Shown: one piece after another, positions 31,884 to 40,153 of the stretch
Numbering within the stretch: position 1 is the first letter of the stretch
Layout of the letters: the number at the start of each line of letters is the position of its first letter
From: Prosthecobacter vanneervenii
GTDB lineage: Bacteria > Verrucomicrobiota > Verrucomicrobiia > Verrucomicrobiales > Verrucomicrobiaceae
Direction of reading: 5' to 3'
Assembly (NCBI RefSeq): GCF_014203095.1
Contig: NZ_JACHIG010000012.1
Span: forward strand, 62,001-126,000
DNA length: 64,000 nucleotides
Notes under the pieces: model-generated
What the model was told of the DNA's origin: nothing
The model's database searches: none
What the model saw: only the letters and a program-made list of their open reading frames with translations
Program-made: the position numbers and the translations under genes

Positions 31884-33833
31884 TTAGATCTCCACCTGCT
31901 GGCCGAGCTCGATCACCCGGCCCACGGGGATCTGGAAGTAGGTCGCAGGCTGCTGCGCCAGCTTGCTGGCAAAGGCAAAAAGGTGCTCGCGCCAGCGTGC
32001 CATGCCGGGCTTATGGCTGGGCACGATGATCTCACGCCCGAGGAAGAAGGTGGCTTTTTCAGCCTCCACTTCCAGGCCATGGTTGGCGCACTGCCTCAGC
32101 AGACGCGGCACATCCGGCTTTTGCATGAAGCCGTAGCGGCCCGTCACACGCCAGAAGCCATCGGAAAGCGCCTCCACCTGCACGCGGCGCCCCGGGGTCA
32201 CCCAAGGCTCGTCCTCGGTGATCAGCGTCATGAAAATGACGCGCTCATGGATGGCGCGGTAGTGCTTCAGGCTGTGCAGCAGAGCGATGGGGGTGCGCCC
32301 GCTGGTGCTGGACATAAAGATGGCCGTGCCTGGCACCATGACTGGCGGGCGGCGCTTGAGGCTCTCGCACAGTGTTTCCTGGCTGAGCGCGCTTTTTTCC
32401 ATAGAGGCACGCACCAGACGGCGGCCCGTGGCCCAGGTCGTCATGAGTGTGAAGATGAGCACACCAACCACCAGCGGGAACCAGCCGCCGTCGAAGAACT
32501 TCACCAGATTGGCGCTGAGGAAGGCGATTTCGATCACTCCAAAGATGAAGCACAAAGCCACCGTCTTGAGCAGCGGCCACTTCCACAGATGCCGTGCAGC
32601 AAAGTAAAACAGGACCGTGGTGATGAGCATGGTCATCGTGACTGCGACACCGTAGGCGGCGGCCAGGTTGGTGGAGTTTCGGAAGGCCAGCACCAGCGCC
32701 AGGCAGGCCAGCATGAGCAGCCAGTTTACCAGTGGGATGTAGATCTGACCGCGTGCATGCTCGGAGGTATGGCGGATGCTCAGGCGCGGCAGGTAGCCCA
32801 ACTGCACGGCGCTAAGTGTGAGCGAGTAGGTGCCAGTAATCAGCGCCTGGGAGGCGATGACCGTGGCAGCAGTGGCCAGCAGCACCATCGGCAGCGTGGC
32901 CCAGTGCGGTGCCATCTGGAAGAAGGGCGAGTGCGCCGCTTCCGGGTTCTTCATCAGCAGCGCTCCCTGTCCCAGGTAATTCAGCGCCAGCGCCGGCAGC
33001 ACGAGCGAAAACCACGCACGCCGGATGGGCCCGGCGCCGAAGTGGCCCATGTCGGCATACAGCGCTTCGCCACCAGTCACAGCCAGAAACACGCTTCCGA
33101 GAATCACAAATGATTTGTGCCCACCCGTGGTCAGGAAATGCCATCCATGCAGCGGATTGAAGGCTGCAAGGATCTCCGGGCCGCTGATCAAATGAGACAC
33201 GCCCAGCGCCGCCAAGGATACAAACCACAGGCCGGTGATGGGGCCAAAGAAACGTCCCATCTTCGCCGTGCCCAGAAACTGCACGGCAAAGAGCGCGATC
33301 AAGATCACCATCGTAATGCCCATGATCAGCAGCTCCATCTTCTCATCCCACAAAGCGGCGGCACCGGCGTCCGTCGGCGCGCTGCCCAGCAGGCCGCCAT
33401 CTTTTAGACCCTCCACTGCGCTGAGCACGGAGATAGCTGGCGTGATGATGCCGTCTCCGAACAGCAGCGCCGCCCCAAAGAGCCCGAGCAGCACGATGAC
33501 TGCGCGGCGTTTCAGGACCTCGTCCATGCCGTGGGATGCCAGCGCCATGAGCGAGAGAACGCCACCCTCCCCCTTGTTGTCCGCACGCAGCACGAAGACC
33601 AGATACTTGATGCACACCAGCACGATCAGCGCCCAGAGCACCAGGGAGATGACACCCAACAGGTTGTCATGCGTGGGCAGCACGTGGTGCGGGCTGTGCG
33701 GGCTGAAGCACTCCTTCAGCGTGTAAATGGGGCTGGTGCCGATGTCTCCAAAAACCACCCCCAGCGCCGCGATCACGAGCGTGGTGGTGGAGAGCTTCGG
33801 ATGATGCCCGGTCTTTTCAGTAGCGTCACTCAT
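31884..33833 (-). CDS. kup: Low-affinity potassium transporter
   Basis: This 649-residue KUP/HAK/KT transporter has about 12 membrane helices in the first 430 residues and a cytoplasmic tail. Diagnostic text includes GDIGTSPIYTLKECFS near residue 30, ALYADMGHFGAGPIRRAWF, LNYLGQGALL, and the tail segment PGTAIFMSS. The family imports potassium, usually with protons. The gene is adjacent to and collinear with the kdp operon, with 100 bases between, so two potassium uptake systems are encoded together. Confidence 0.97.
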   Translation of the reverse strand: MSDATEKTGHHPKLSTTTLVIAALGVVFGDIGTSPIYTLKECFSPHSPHHVLPTHDNLLGVISLVLWALIVLVCIKYLVFVLRADNKGEGGVLSLMALASHGMDEVLKRRAVIVLLGLFGAALLFGDGIITPAISVLSAVEGLKDGGLLGSAPTDAGAAALWDEKMELLIMGITMVILIALFAVQFLGTAKMGRFFGPITGLWFVSLAALGVSHLISGPEILAAFNPLHGWHFLTTGGHKSFVILGSVFLAVTGGEALYADMGHFGAGPIRRAWFSLVLPALALNYLGQGALLMKNPEAAHSPFFQMAPHWATLPMVLLATAATVIASQALITGTYSLTLSAVQLGYLPRLSIRHTSEHARGQIYIPLVNWLLMLACLALVLAFRNSTNLAAAYGVAVTMTMLITTVLFYFAARHLWKWPLLKTVALCFIFGVIEIAFLSANLVKFFDGGWFPLVVGVLIFTLMTTWATGRRLVRASMEKSALSQETLCESLKRRPPVMVPGTAIFMSSTSGRTPIALLHSLKHYRAIHERVIFMTLITEDEPWVTPGRRVQVEALSDGFWRVTGRYGFMQKPDVPRLLRQCANHGLEVEAEKATFFLGREIIVPSHKPGMARWREHLFAFASKLAQQPATYFQIPVGRVIELGQQVEI

Positions 33834-33848
33834 ATAACGTGATGTTCA

Positions 33849-33863
33849 CCGGGCGGCGCCCGG
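33849..33863 (-). promoter_or_regulatory. GC-rich hairpin in the kup leader
   Basis: A CCGGGC/GCCCGG stem of 6 bp with a three-base loop ends 15 bases upstream of the kup start on the coding strand. It lacks a following T-tract on that strand, so it is not a typical terminator for ppnP. A leader structure is possible. Confidence 0.3.
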
Positions 33864-33954
33864 CCTCCAGTAAGCACCCCTTGATGATGACGGGGCAGAA
33901 AATATGTAAAGAAGATGACATGCAGCAATGGCACACCACCCGCAGCTCCGGGAA

Positions 33955-34284
33955 TTAATCCAGGAAAGAGCAGATGTACTCGCAGATGCCTGAGCTGACA
34001 GTGATGTCGAAGCCGCTGTTCGCAGGGACATCAAAGTACTGGCCGCCGGAGTAGGTCACCGGGGTCTCGTTGCCGTCGATTTTGACGACGCACTCGCCTG
34101 CGACGATTTCCATGCGCTCAGCCTTGGCAGTGCCAAAATGAAAGTCGCCGGGGTAAATGAGGCCCAGAGTTTTTTTGCTGCCGTCAGGAAAAAGGATGCT
34201 GTGGCTGACGACCTTGCCGTCGAAATAAACGTTGGCCTTCGTGACGGCGGTGACTCCGGAAAATTCTGCGGGGATGGCGGACAT
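33955..34284 (-). CDS. ppnP: Pyrimidine/purine nucleoside phosphorylase
   Basis: This 109-residue single-domain cupin matches PpnP (formerly YaiE/DUF1255). Characteristic stretches are ANVYFDGKVVSHS, FPDGSKKTLGLIYPGDFHFGT, AERMEIVAGECVVKI and QYFDVPANSGFDI. PpnP phosphorolytically cleaves a broad set of nucleosides. The length is near the family's usual 94, with a slightly longer N terminus. It stands alone on the minus strand, upstream of kup. Confidence 0.94.
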   Translation of the reverse strand: MSAIPAEFSGVTAVTKANVYFDGKVVSHSILFPDGSKKTLGLIYPGDFHFGTAKAERMEIVAGECVVKIDGNETPVTYSGGQYFDVPANSGFDITVSSGICEYICSFLD

Positions 34285-34463
34285 GAGTCATGTCAGGTAA
34301 GCACAATTAGCCCGCTCAGCAAGCCCTACCGCTGCGATTCAGTCTCATCAGCAGCCCCGGTGACAGCGTCTTAAGCCGGTTACGCGTTACAATTCCCCGG
34401 TGCAGCTGCCAATACACTGTTGACCTCGGGCGTCGGATTTGTTGTGCTGGCCAGCGCCACCCG

Positions 34464-35996
34464 ATGCGCGTCCAGCTTCATCGCCTTCATTTCAGCCGCC
34501 TGCTTCTGGGCTGCGCCATGATGCCTTGGACGGTGCTGGCGCAGAGCATCGCGCTGCCCTGGAGCGGGCATGGGCATGATCCGCAACACACCGCCCTTTC
34601 CCAAGTCGCCTCCAAAAGCATGCAGCGCATCCTTTGGCAGACACCGGTGGATCTGGCGCCGCAGTATGTGGGCACCACGCTTTACGCACATTACGGATCC
34701 CCGCTGATCACACGGCAAAACACCGTGATCTTTCCGGTCAAGACTGGGGCCAATGACGGCTTCCGCATCGAGGCGCATGATGCCGTGACAGGCGCCCTGA
34801 CATGGACGCTGCCCACATCCTACACGCTGCCGCCGCACAACTGGGTGCCACCTCTCGGCCTTGCCCTGACGCCCAAAAACCGCCTCTATTACGCGGACTC
34901 CGGAGGCACGGTGTCTTACCGCGATACACCCGACGCAGCCTCCGGTGCCACGGGCCGGATAGCTTTTTACGGCACGTCAAACTACACGGCGGATGCCGCC
35001 ACCCTCGATGCCAATGTGCGGATCAACACGCCCATCACCGCAGACCGCTACGGCAATATCTACTTCGGCTTCATCGTCAGCGGCACCACCACTCCGGCGC
35101 TGCAGAGCGGCATCGCACGCATCGCCGAAGACGGCACCGGTACCTGGGTCAGCGCGGCCGACGCGGCGGGCGACTCCTCAATCCTGCGCCTGCCACACAA
35201 TCTGGCCCCTGCCCTGAGCAACAACCACAAGACGCTCTACCTCGCAGTGATGGATGGCAACAGCTTCGGCTACCTGCTGGCGCTGGACAGCCGCACGCTG
35301 GCCACCACGGGCAAGGTGCGGCTCAAGGATGCGCTGAGCCCCACTGACGATGCGCGCCTGCTCGATGACGGCACCGCCACGCCCATGGTCGGCCCGGATG
35401 GCGATGTGTACTTCGGTGTGTTTGAGCATTCCTGGGGCGTGAACCACTACCGAGGCTGGCTGCGGCACTACGACGCGACCCTGACGCAATCCAAGGCATC
35501 AGGCGCATTTGGCTGGGACCACACTCCCTCCGTCGTGCCAGCCGCGCTGGTGCCGACCTACCACGGCACCTCCAAGTACCTGCTGCTTTCCAAGTACAAC
35601 AACTACGCCGGCGTCGGCGGAGATGGCATCAACAAGCTGGCCGTGCTGGACCCGAATGACACGATGGCCGATTCCGTGACCGGAGCCACGGTGATGAAGG
35701 AGATTCTCACCATCACAGGCCCCACGCCGGACGACGAGTACTCCTACATCCCCGGCGCTGTGCGAGAGTGGTGTGTGAATACCGTGGCCATCGACAGCGC
35801 CAAGAAGTCCGCCATTGTGCACAGCGAGGACGGCAAGGTGTACCGCTGGGATTTCAAAACGAACACGCTCATCGAAGCGCTTACGCTCACGCCGGGAATC
35901 GGCGAAGCCTACACCCCTTCCGTCATCGGCGTGGACGGCACGATCTATGTCATCGCCAACGCCATTCTCTTCGCCATCGGGGAGGCCGCGCCATGA
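34464..35996 (+). CDS. Secreted PQQ-like beta-propeller protein
   Basis: This 510-residue protein has a cleavable N terminus (RLLLGCAMMPWTVLAQS). Repeated blades resembling PQQ-binding propellers follow: GSPLITRQNTVIFPVKTG, LALTPKNRLYYADSGG, NTPITADRYGNIYFGF, TPMVGPDGDVYFGVFEH and TPSVIGVDGTIYVIANA. No PQQ ligands or enzymatic motif are evident, so a structural or binding role is as likely as catalysis. The stop overlaps the next gene by four bases, implying that both are made together. The 179 bases upstream show nothing recognisable. Confidence 0.72.
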   Translation: MRVQLHRLHFSRLLLGCAMMPWTVLAQSIALPWSGHGHDPQHTALSQVASKSMQRILWQTPVDLAPQYVGTTLYAHYGSPLITRQNTVIFPVKTGANDGFRIEAHDAVTGALTWTLPTSYTLPPHNWVPPLGLALTPKNRLYYADSGGTVSYRDTPDAASGATGRIAFYGTSNYTADAATLDANVRINTPITADRYGNIYFGFIVSGTTTPALQSGIARIAEDGTGTWVSAADAAGDSSILRLPHNLAPALSNNHKTLYLAVMDGNSFGYLLALDSRTLATTGKVRLKDALSPTDDARLLDDGTATPMVGPDGDVYFGVFEHSWGVNHYRGWLRHYDATLTQSKASGAFGWDHTPSVVPAALVPTYHGTSKYLLLSKYNNYAGVGGDGINKLAVLDPNDTMADSVTGATVMKEILTITGPTPDDEYSYIPGAVREWCVNTVAIDSAKKSAIVHSEDGKVYRWDFKTNTLIEALTLTPGIGEAYTPSVIGVDGTIYVIANAILFAIGEAAP

Positions 35997-36787
35997 GGTG
36001 GATGCTCTGTCTGCTGCTGTGCGGCCAGACGGCCTTTGCCGGACTGACACTGACGCTGAATCCCGTGGCGCAGCCCGTCTCGGCAGGTGCGGAGGCGCTC
36101 TTCAGCGGCACGCTGACCAACACCAGCGCCACTGACCGCGTGTTTCTCAACGACCTCACGGCCGCCTTCACCGCCGATCCGCAGAGCGACACCGCGCTTT
36201 CCAGCAATGCCTTCTTTGCCAACGTCCCCGGCATTCTGCTGCCGGGAGAGACCTACTCCGGCCCGCTCTTCCGCATCTCCTTGAGCAGCACCTCACCAGC
36301 GGCCAACTACACCGGCAGCATCACACTTTTAGGCGGCACTGACATCACCGCCAGCGGCAGTCTCGCCACAGCTGCCATCACCGCGCTGGCCACACCCGTC
36401 GATCAATGGCGCTACCAGACCTTTGGCGACAGCGCAGGCTCGGCACCCGCCGCCGACAGCGCCGACTGGGACAACGACGGCACGCCCAACCTGATGGAGT
36501 ACGCCCTGGCCCTCGATGCCCTGGTGCCTGACACCCAGCTGCTCCCCGCCCCGGTCCTGCTCAGCGACCACCTCACCCTCAGCTACGTACCCTATGCCAC
36601 AGATGTGAGCTACACCATCGAATCCTCCACCGACCTCCTGCAATGGAGCACCTCGGACGTCGAGGCCATCACCCTCTCCAACCCGCAGCCACCCGCCCTG
36701 CTGACCTTTCGGCAAAAGAGCACCCTTTCGCAGCTCGGCCGGGGGTTTATGAGGCTGAAGGTGACGCGAGTGAATCCGGGGCCGTGA
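35993..36787 (+). CDS. Secreted protein with verrucomicrobial DNDG-type C-terminal region
   Basis: This 264-residue protein has a signal peptide (MRWMLCLLLCGQTAFAG) and an Ig-like beta-rich first half. A C-terminal region with DWDNDGTPNLMEYALALDAL follows, then a strand-rich tail (LTLSYVPYATDVSYTIESSTDL). Such DNDG/LMEYAL segments recur near the C termini of exported Verrucomicrobia proteins. The ATG overlaps the preceding stop, and no catalytic motif is visible. The first 75 in-frame codons upstream belong to the preceding gene's shadow. Confidence 0.75.
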   Translation: MRWMLCLLLCGQTAFAGLTLTLNPVAQPVSAGAEALFSGTLTNTSATDRVFLNDLTAAFTADPQSDTALSSNAFFANVPGILLPGETYSGPLFRISLSSTSPAANYTGSITLLGGTDITASGSLATAAITALATPVDQWRYQTFGDSAGSAPAADSADWDNDGTPNLMEYALALDALVPDTQLLPAPVLLSDHLTLSYVPYATDVSYTIESSTDLLQWSTSDVEAITLSNPQPPALLTFRQKSTLSQLGRGFMRLKVTRVNPGP

Positions 36788-37588
36788 TTACCCGCCTGTG
36801 GCGCTCTTTTTACGAAGCACCTGCCTCTCTCTGAATTCGACCAGCAATTCCTGAAACTCCTCTTCTTTGATTAATTCGGTTTTACCATTCAGTCGGCCGA
36901 CCACCCGCAGCCCTTCGGAATTTGGTCGTGATGACCAGACCACGGGCAGATAGCCCGAATCGGTATCTCGCAAGCCTTCCCCGACGTAGATAAGAGGTTC
37001 CAAAGGCTCATCTTGATCCAGGGCCACCATAAAGATTTCCGGGTCTGCGGCGAATTCCGCAAAAGTGTCTGGAAACCGGCCCCCATGATCATGCGCATAC
37101 CATTTTGCAAGAGACACCACCTGCATCGCATACCTCTCCGCAACCACCAAAGAAGACATGTCGTCCTCCACACCCAAATTGGGCAGACGGAACAACCAGC
37201 CTATCTGATGCACGATGCCAACTGCGGCGATGCTGGTGCAGAACATGACGATCAGCACAGCACACCAGACAAATGTGTGCCGCCAGGCCCACTGCCATTG
37301 GGTGACCAGCCGCCGCATGAGCCCCTGCATGCCGAGCATCCCCAACACCAGCGCCCCCAGAGAGCACAGCAGCAGTTCCGCATTCATGTGGACCCGTGGT
37401 ATGACCCCTCTCAAGTAGAGCACCCAGCCCAAGGCCAGGCGCACAGGTGGCTCCAAAAGAACGAACGACTGGTTCAGGAGGAACAGCAGCACTGACAGAA
37501 CGAGCCAGAGAATCAGCAGCCGTTTCAGCCATCTCCGCCCCGCAGGCGATCTTGTCGGCACGTCCTCCTTTGTCTCCGCGGTGTTCAT
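36788..37588 (-). CDS. Membrane protein with pseudopilin-like C-terminal domain (1)
   Basis: This 266-residue protein has about three membrane helices (near residues 24-45, 85-105 and 120-140). Its soluble tail carries SLAKWYAHDHGGRFPDTFAEFAAD and ends in a strand/helix pair (RVVGRLNGKTELIKEEEFQELL). The tail resembles the globular part of type II secretion pseudopilins and related verrucomicrobial proteins. No GFTLxE-type prepilin cleavage motif exists, so it is not a pilin itself. It overlaps its neighbour by four bases. Confidence 0.65.
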   Translation of the reverse strand: MNTAETKEDVPTRSPAGRRWLKRLLILWLVLSVLLFLLNQSFVLLEPPVRLALGWVLYLRGVIPRVHMNAELLLCSLGALVLGMLGMQGLMRRLVTQWQWAWRHTFVWCAVLIVMFCTSIAAVGIVHQIGWLFRLPNLGVEDDMSSLVVAERYAMQVVSLAKWYAHDHGGRFPDTFAEFAADPEIFMVALDQDEPLEPLIYVGEGLRDTDSGYLPVVWSSRPNSEGLRVVGRLNGKTELIKEEEFQELLVEFRERQVLRKKSATGG

Positions 37589-38268
37589 TGCCCAAGCTCC
37601 TTCCGCACGCGTTCATCGAGTGCCGCCGCGTTCATCTGCACCACGGAGCCATCCGTGAGGAGCGCCCATCGCTTGGCACCATAGGAGGCGGGTTCATAGA
37701 CGAGCACCCGGCTTGAAGCACCAAACCTCTGACCCGGCATGTAGATGAGCCACTGTGAGTCGGGGCTCGCACCTTTCCACAGGGACTCATTAAATTCGCT
37801 CACGTAGGCATGCGCAGGCAGTTTGCCATTGTGTTTGGCGGCGTAGTCCTGCAAGGCGTCGCGCAGCGTTTCCAGCCAGTGTTTGCGTGCGGCGTCCAGC
37901 CACGGCTGGGGCGCGCTATCAGGCGACTGCAGCTTGTAGGTGTAGCCGTTCTTCGCCCATGCGCCGGGCGTCATCAGCTCTCGCGCACCCGAGATCATGG
38001 TGAGCACAAAGTAGAGAAACAAGCCCGCCACCACCAGCAGCGCAAGCGAGCGCCGGAAGGTCAGCCTGGGCATCCACGCAAAGTCCTGGGCCAGCAGGTT
38101 CCACAGTTGGCGAAAAATCAGCGCACAGAGAAGATAGACGAAAAGGAAGAACGAAATCGCATCGAGACGCGCCCTGGCCACATCCGAAAGCTGAGGCGAA
38201 GGCATGCCGGCGAACGCCGGAGCCACCGTCACAAGCATTGCTACCGCTGTTGCTTTCCACACCTTCAT
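37585..38268 (-). CDS. Membrane protein with pseudopilin-like C-terminal domain (2)
   Basis: This 227-residue protein starts with a signal-like helix (KATAVAMLVTVAPAFAG) and has two further membrane helices (about residues 38-55 and 78-95). Its tail (RDALQDYAAKHNGKLPAHAYVSEF, then VYEPASYGAKRWALLTDGSVVQMN) has the same layout as the next gene's tail, with which it overlaps by four bases. The two look like diverged paralogues. Function unknown; no prepilin peptidase site is present. Confidence 0.65.
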   Translation of the reverse strand: MKVWKATAVAMLVTVAPAFAGMPSPQLSDVARARLDAISFFLFVYLLCALIFRQLWNLLAQDFAWMPRLTFRRSLALLVVAGLFLYFVLTMISGARELMTPGAWAKNGYTYKLQSPDSAPQPWLDAARKHWLETLRDALQDYAAKHNGKLPAHAYVSEFNESLWKGASPDSQWLIYMPGQRFGASSRVLVYEPASYGAKRWALLTDGSVVQMNAAALDERVRKELGQ

Positions 38269-38323
38269 GGCCGCAGGTTATTCAGAATCCACAGTGACAT
38301 ACAAGACTGAAGTGGTGCCGTGA

Positions 38324-39049
38324 TCACTCCCACACCCCCAGCTTCACGAGCTGCTTCGTGGCGGCGCCGGCCCAGTCGCGGTTGGCGGCGGGGCTGGCGG
38401 GGCTGGGGTGGAGGACGCGACCGGTTTTGAAGCTGCCGCCCATGACTTCCTTGGCGCGATTGGCACGCTCTTCGGCAAAGGCCCCCACGCCAATGACCCA
38501 CTTGGGCTGCAGCGCGGCGATGACAGCGCGCAGGTGGGCGTCGCAGGCTGCCTCCATGACTGTGGTTTCGGTGGCGGGAAGTTTGTCCGGCGTGAAGTTG
38601 CGGCCACTGGCCTCGATGAAAACCAGCGGGCAGTAGTTGGCCACGAAGTGGTCTTTGAAAAACGATTCCGCCTTGCCAAAGCGCTGGGCAAACAGCCCCC
38701 ACAGCCGACGCCCGCTCACCTCGGATTGCGGGCAATCAAAGCCCACCACCGGGCGCTTGGGGTGCTCGCGCTCTGGCTTGCCCACAGGCGAGCAGATACC
38801 CATCCAGTCGCGCACGGCGGCGATCTCGCCAAAGGGCACACCCGTCTGCGTCATGCCAAAGGGGCCGGGGTTCATGCCCACCAGCACCACCTTTTTCCGG
38901 CTGCTGCCAAAGCGACGCAGGTAGGTCTCATGCGGCGTCCAGGCGTAGTCCAGCGGCTGATAGACATACTCCACCGGCGCGGCAAAGCGCAGCGGACGCA
39001 GGGTTTCACGCAAATCACGGGCGGCGGAGACAAGGGCATCGGCAGGCAT
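38324..39049 (-). CDS. SMUG1-type uracil-DNA glycosylase
   Basis: This 241-residue protein matches the SMUG family of uracil-DNA glycosylases. The catalytic loop is GMNPGPFGMTQTGVPFGE (near residue 58), followed by the ANYCPLVF strand and the HPSPASPAANRDW motif, where His contacts the base. SMUG1 removes uracil and 5-hydroxymethyluracil from DNA. The gene is divergent from the HtrA-like gene across 90 bases, with no obvious partner. Confidence 0.9.
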   Translation of the reverse strand: MPADALVSAARDLRETLRPLRFAAPVEYVYQPLDYAWTPHETYLRRFGSSRKKVVLVGMNPGPFGMTQTGVPFGEIAAVRDWMGICSPVGKPEREHPKRPVVGFDCPQSEVSGRRLWGLFAQRFGKAESFFKDHFVANYCPLVFIEASGRNFTPDKLPATETTVMEAACDAHLRAVIAALQPKWVIGVGAFAEERANRAKEVMGGSFKTGRVLHPSPASPAANRDWAGAATKQLVKLGVWE

Positions 39050-39139
39050 TCCTGCATGAGATGCGTGGAGATTCGCCGAGTCAAGACGCGCAAAAAGAAC
39101 TCGTATCCAAAAACGGGCCCGCTAGACTTTGCCTTCGTA

Positions 39140-40111
39140 ATGCGCAAAAACCTGAGCTTCGGAATTCTGACGGCTGGCTTTCTCACGGCCTCATCCCTGT
39201 TGGCGGAAAACGTCAAGATCGTGCTCAAAAACGGAGCCGAGCTGCGCGGCGAGGTGCTCAAGGACCGCGAAGACGCCGTGGTGCTGGACCTCGGCCACAA
39301 CGTGCTGACCATTCCACGCACAGAGATCTCCATCTATGAAAAGGCCTCCGCCACTGCCGCCAAGACAGCCGCCGTGATGGGAGAAGACATCTACTATGTG
39401 GAGCCTGCGCGCGAGGCCATGACGGTGGAAAAGAACGTCCAGCGTGTGGCGGAGTCCGTGGTGCAGATCCAGACCGCCTCCGGCCTGGGCTCCGGCTTCA
39501 TCATCAACAAGCTCGGCTACGTCATCACCAACCAGCACGTCATCGCCGGAGAGCGCGAGATCACCGTGGTGGTTTACCGCAAAAAGCCCGACGGCCTGGA
39601 AAAGCAGCAGTTTACCAAGGTGAAGATCATCGCCATGAACGGCTTCCTCGATCTCGCCATCCTGCAGATCGACGACGCTGGCGTGGACAAGCTCCCCTTC
39701 GTCCCCATAGGAGACTCCGACCTCCTCACCCAGGGGCAGGATGTTTTTGCCATCGGTAGTCCGCTGGGCCTGGAGCGCTCAGTTTCCAAAGGCATCGTCA
39801 GCATCCGCGCGCGTGAAAGCAGCGGCCGCTGGTACATCCAGAGCACCACGCAGATCAATCCCGGCAACTCCGGCGGCCCGCTCTTCAATGCGCGTGGCGA
39901 GGTCGTGGGCGTGAACAACATGAAAGCCGCAGGCGTAGGCGTCGAAGGCCTGGGGTTCTCCATTCCCGCCAATGTGCTGAAGCTCTTCCTGAAAAATCGC
40001 GAGGCCTTCGCCTTTGATCCGCGCAATCCCAACAGCGGCTTCCGCTACCTGCCGCCCCCCTCTCCTTCGCAGGAAAAAACAAAGCCCGATTCTGTAACCA
40101 CCGGCGGCTGA
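39140..40111 (+). CDS. HtrA/DegP-like S1C serine protease without PDZ domain
   Basis: This 323-residue exported protein has a signal peptide (MRKNLSFGILTAGFLTASSL). A small beta-domain follows (VKIVLKNGAELRGEVLKDRE to ISIYEK), then a trypsin-like domain with triad H133 (TNQHVIA), D171 (LDLAILQI) and S244 (NPGNSGGPLF). Length and the end at residue 323 show no PDZ domain, which the DegP/DegS family normally has. The N-terminal beta-domain may replace it as a sensing module. The in-frame extension to 38408 overlaps the antisense SMUG gene and is rejected. Confidence 0.88.
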   Translation: MRKNLSFGILTAGFLTASSLLAENVKIVLKNGAELRGEVLKDREDAVVLDLGHNVLTIPRTEISIYEKASATAAKTAAVMGEDIYYVEPAREAMTVEKNVQRVAESVVQIQTASGLGSGFIINKLGYVITNQHVIAGEREITVVVYRKKPDGLEKQQFTKVKIIAMNGFLDLAILQIDDAGVDKLPFVPIGDSDLLTQGQDVFAIGSPLGLERSVSKGIVSIRARESSGRWYIQSTTQINPGNSGGPLFNARGEVVGVNNMKAAGVGVEGLGFSIPANVLKLFLKNREAFAFDPRNPNSGFRYLPPPSPSQEKTKPDSVTTGG

Positions 40112-40153
40112 TGCTTCAGGTAAATAGCAGACCGCTATCTCTTCCCTCCTCTT

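Noticed and set aside
31784-33954. Potassium or c-di-AMP riboswitch ahead of kup or kdp
   Set aside because: The leaders are about 100-120 bases and lack the conserved ydaO/kimA core as far as I can see. Only simple hairpins are present.
34285-34463. Possible RNA gene in the 179-base gap
   Set aside because: No tRNA cloverleaf or terminator is visible and nothing recurs elsewhere in the window.
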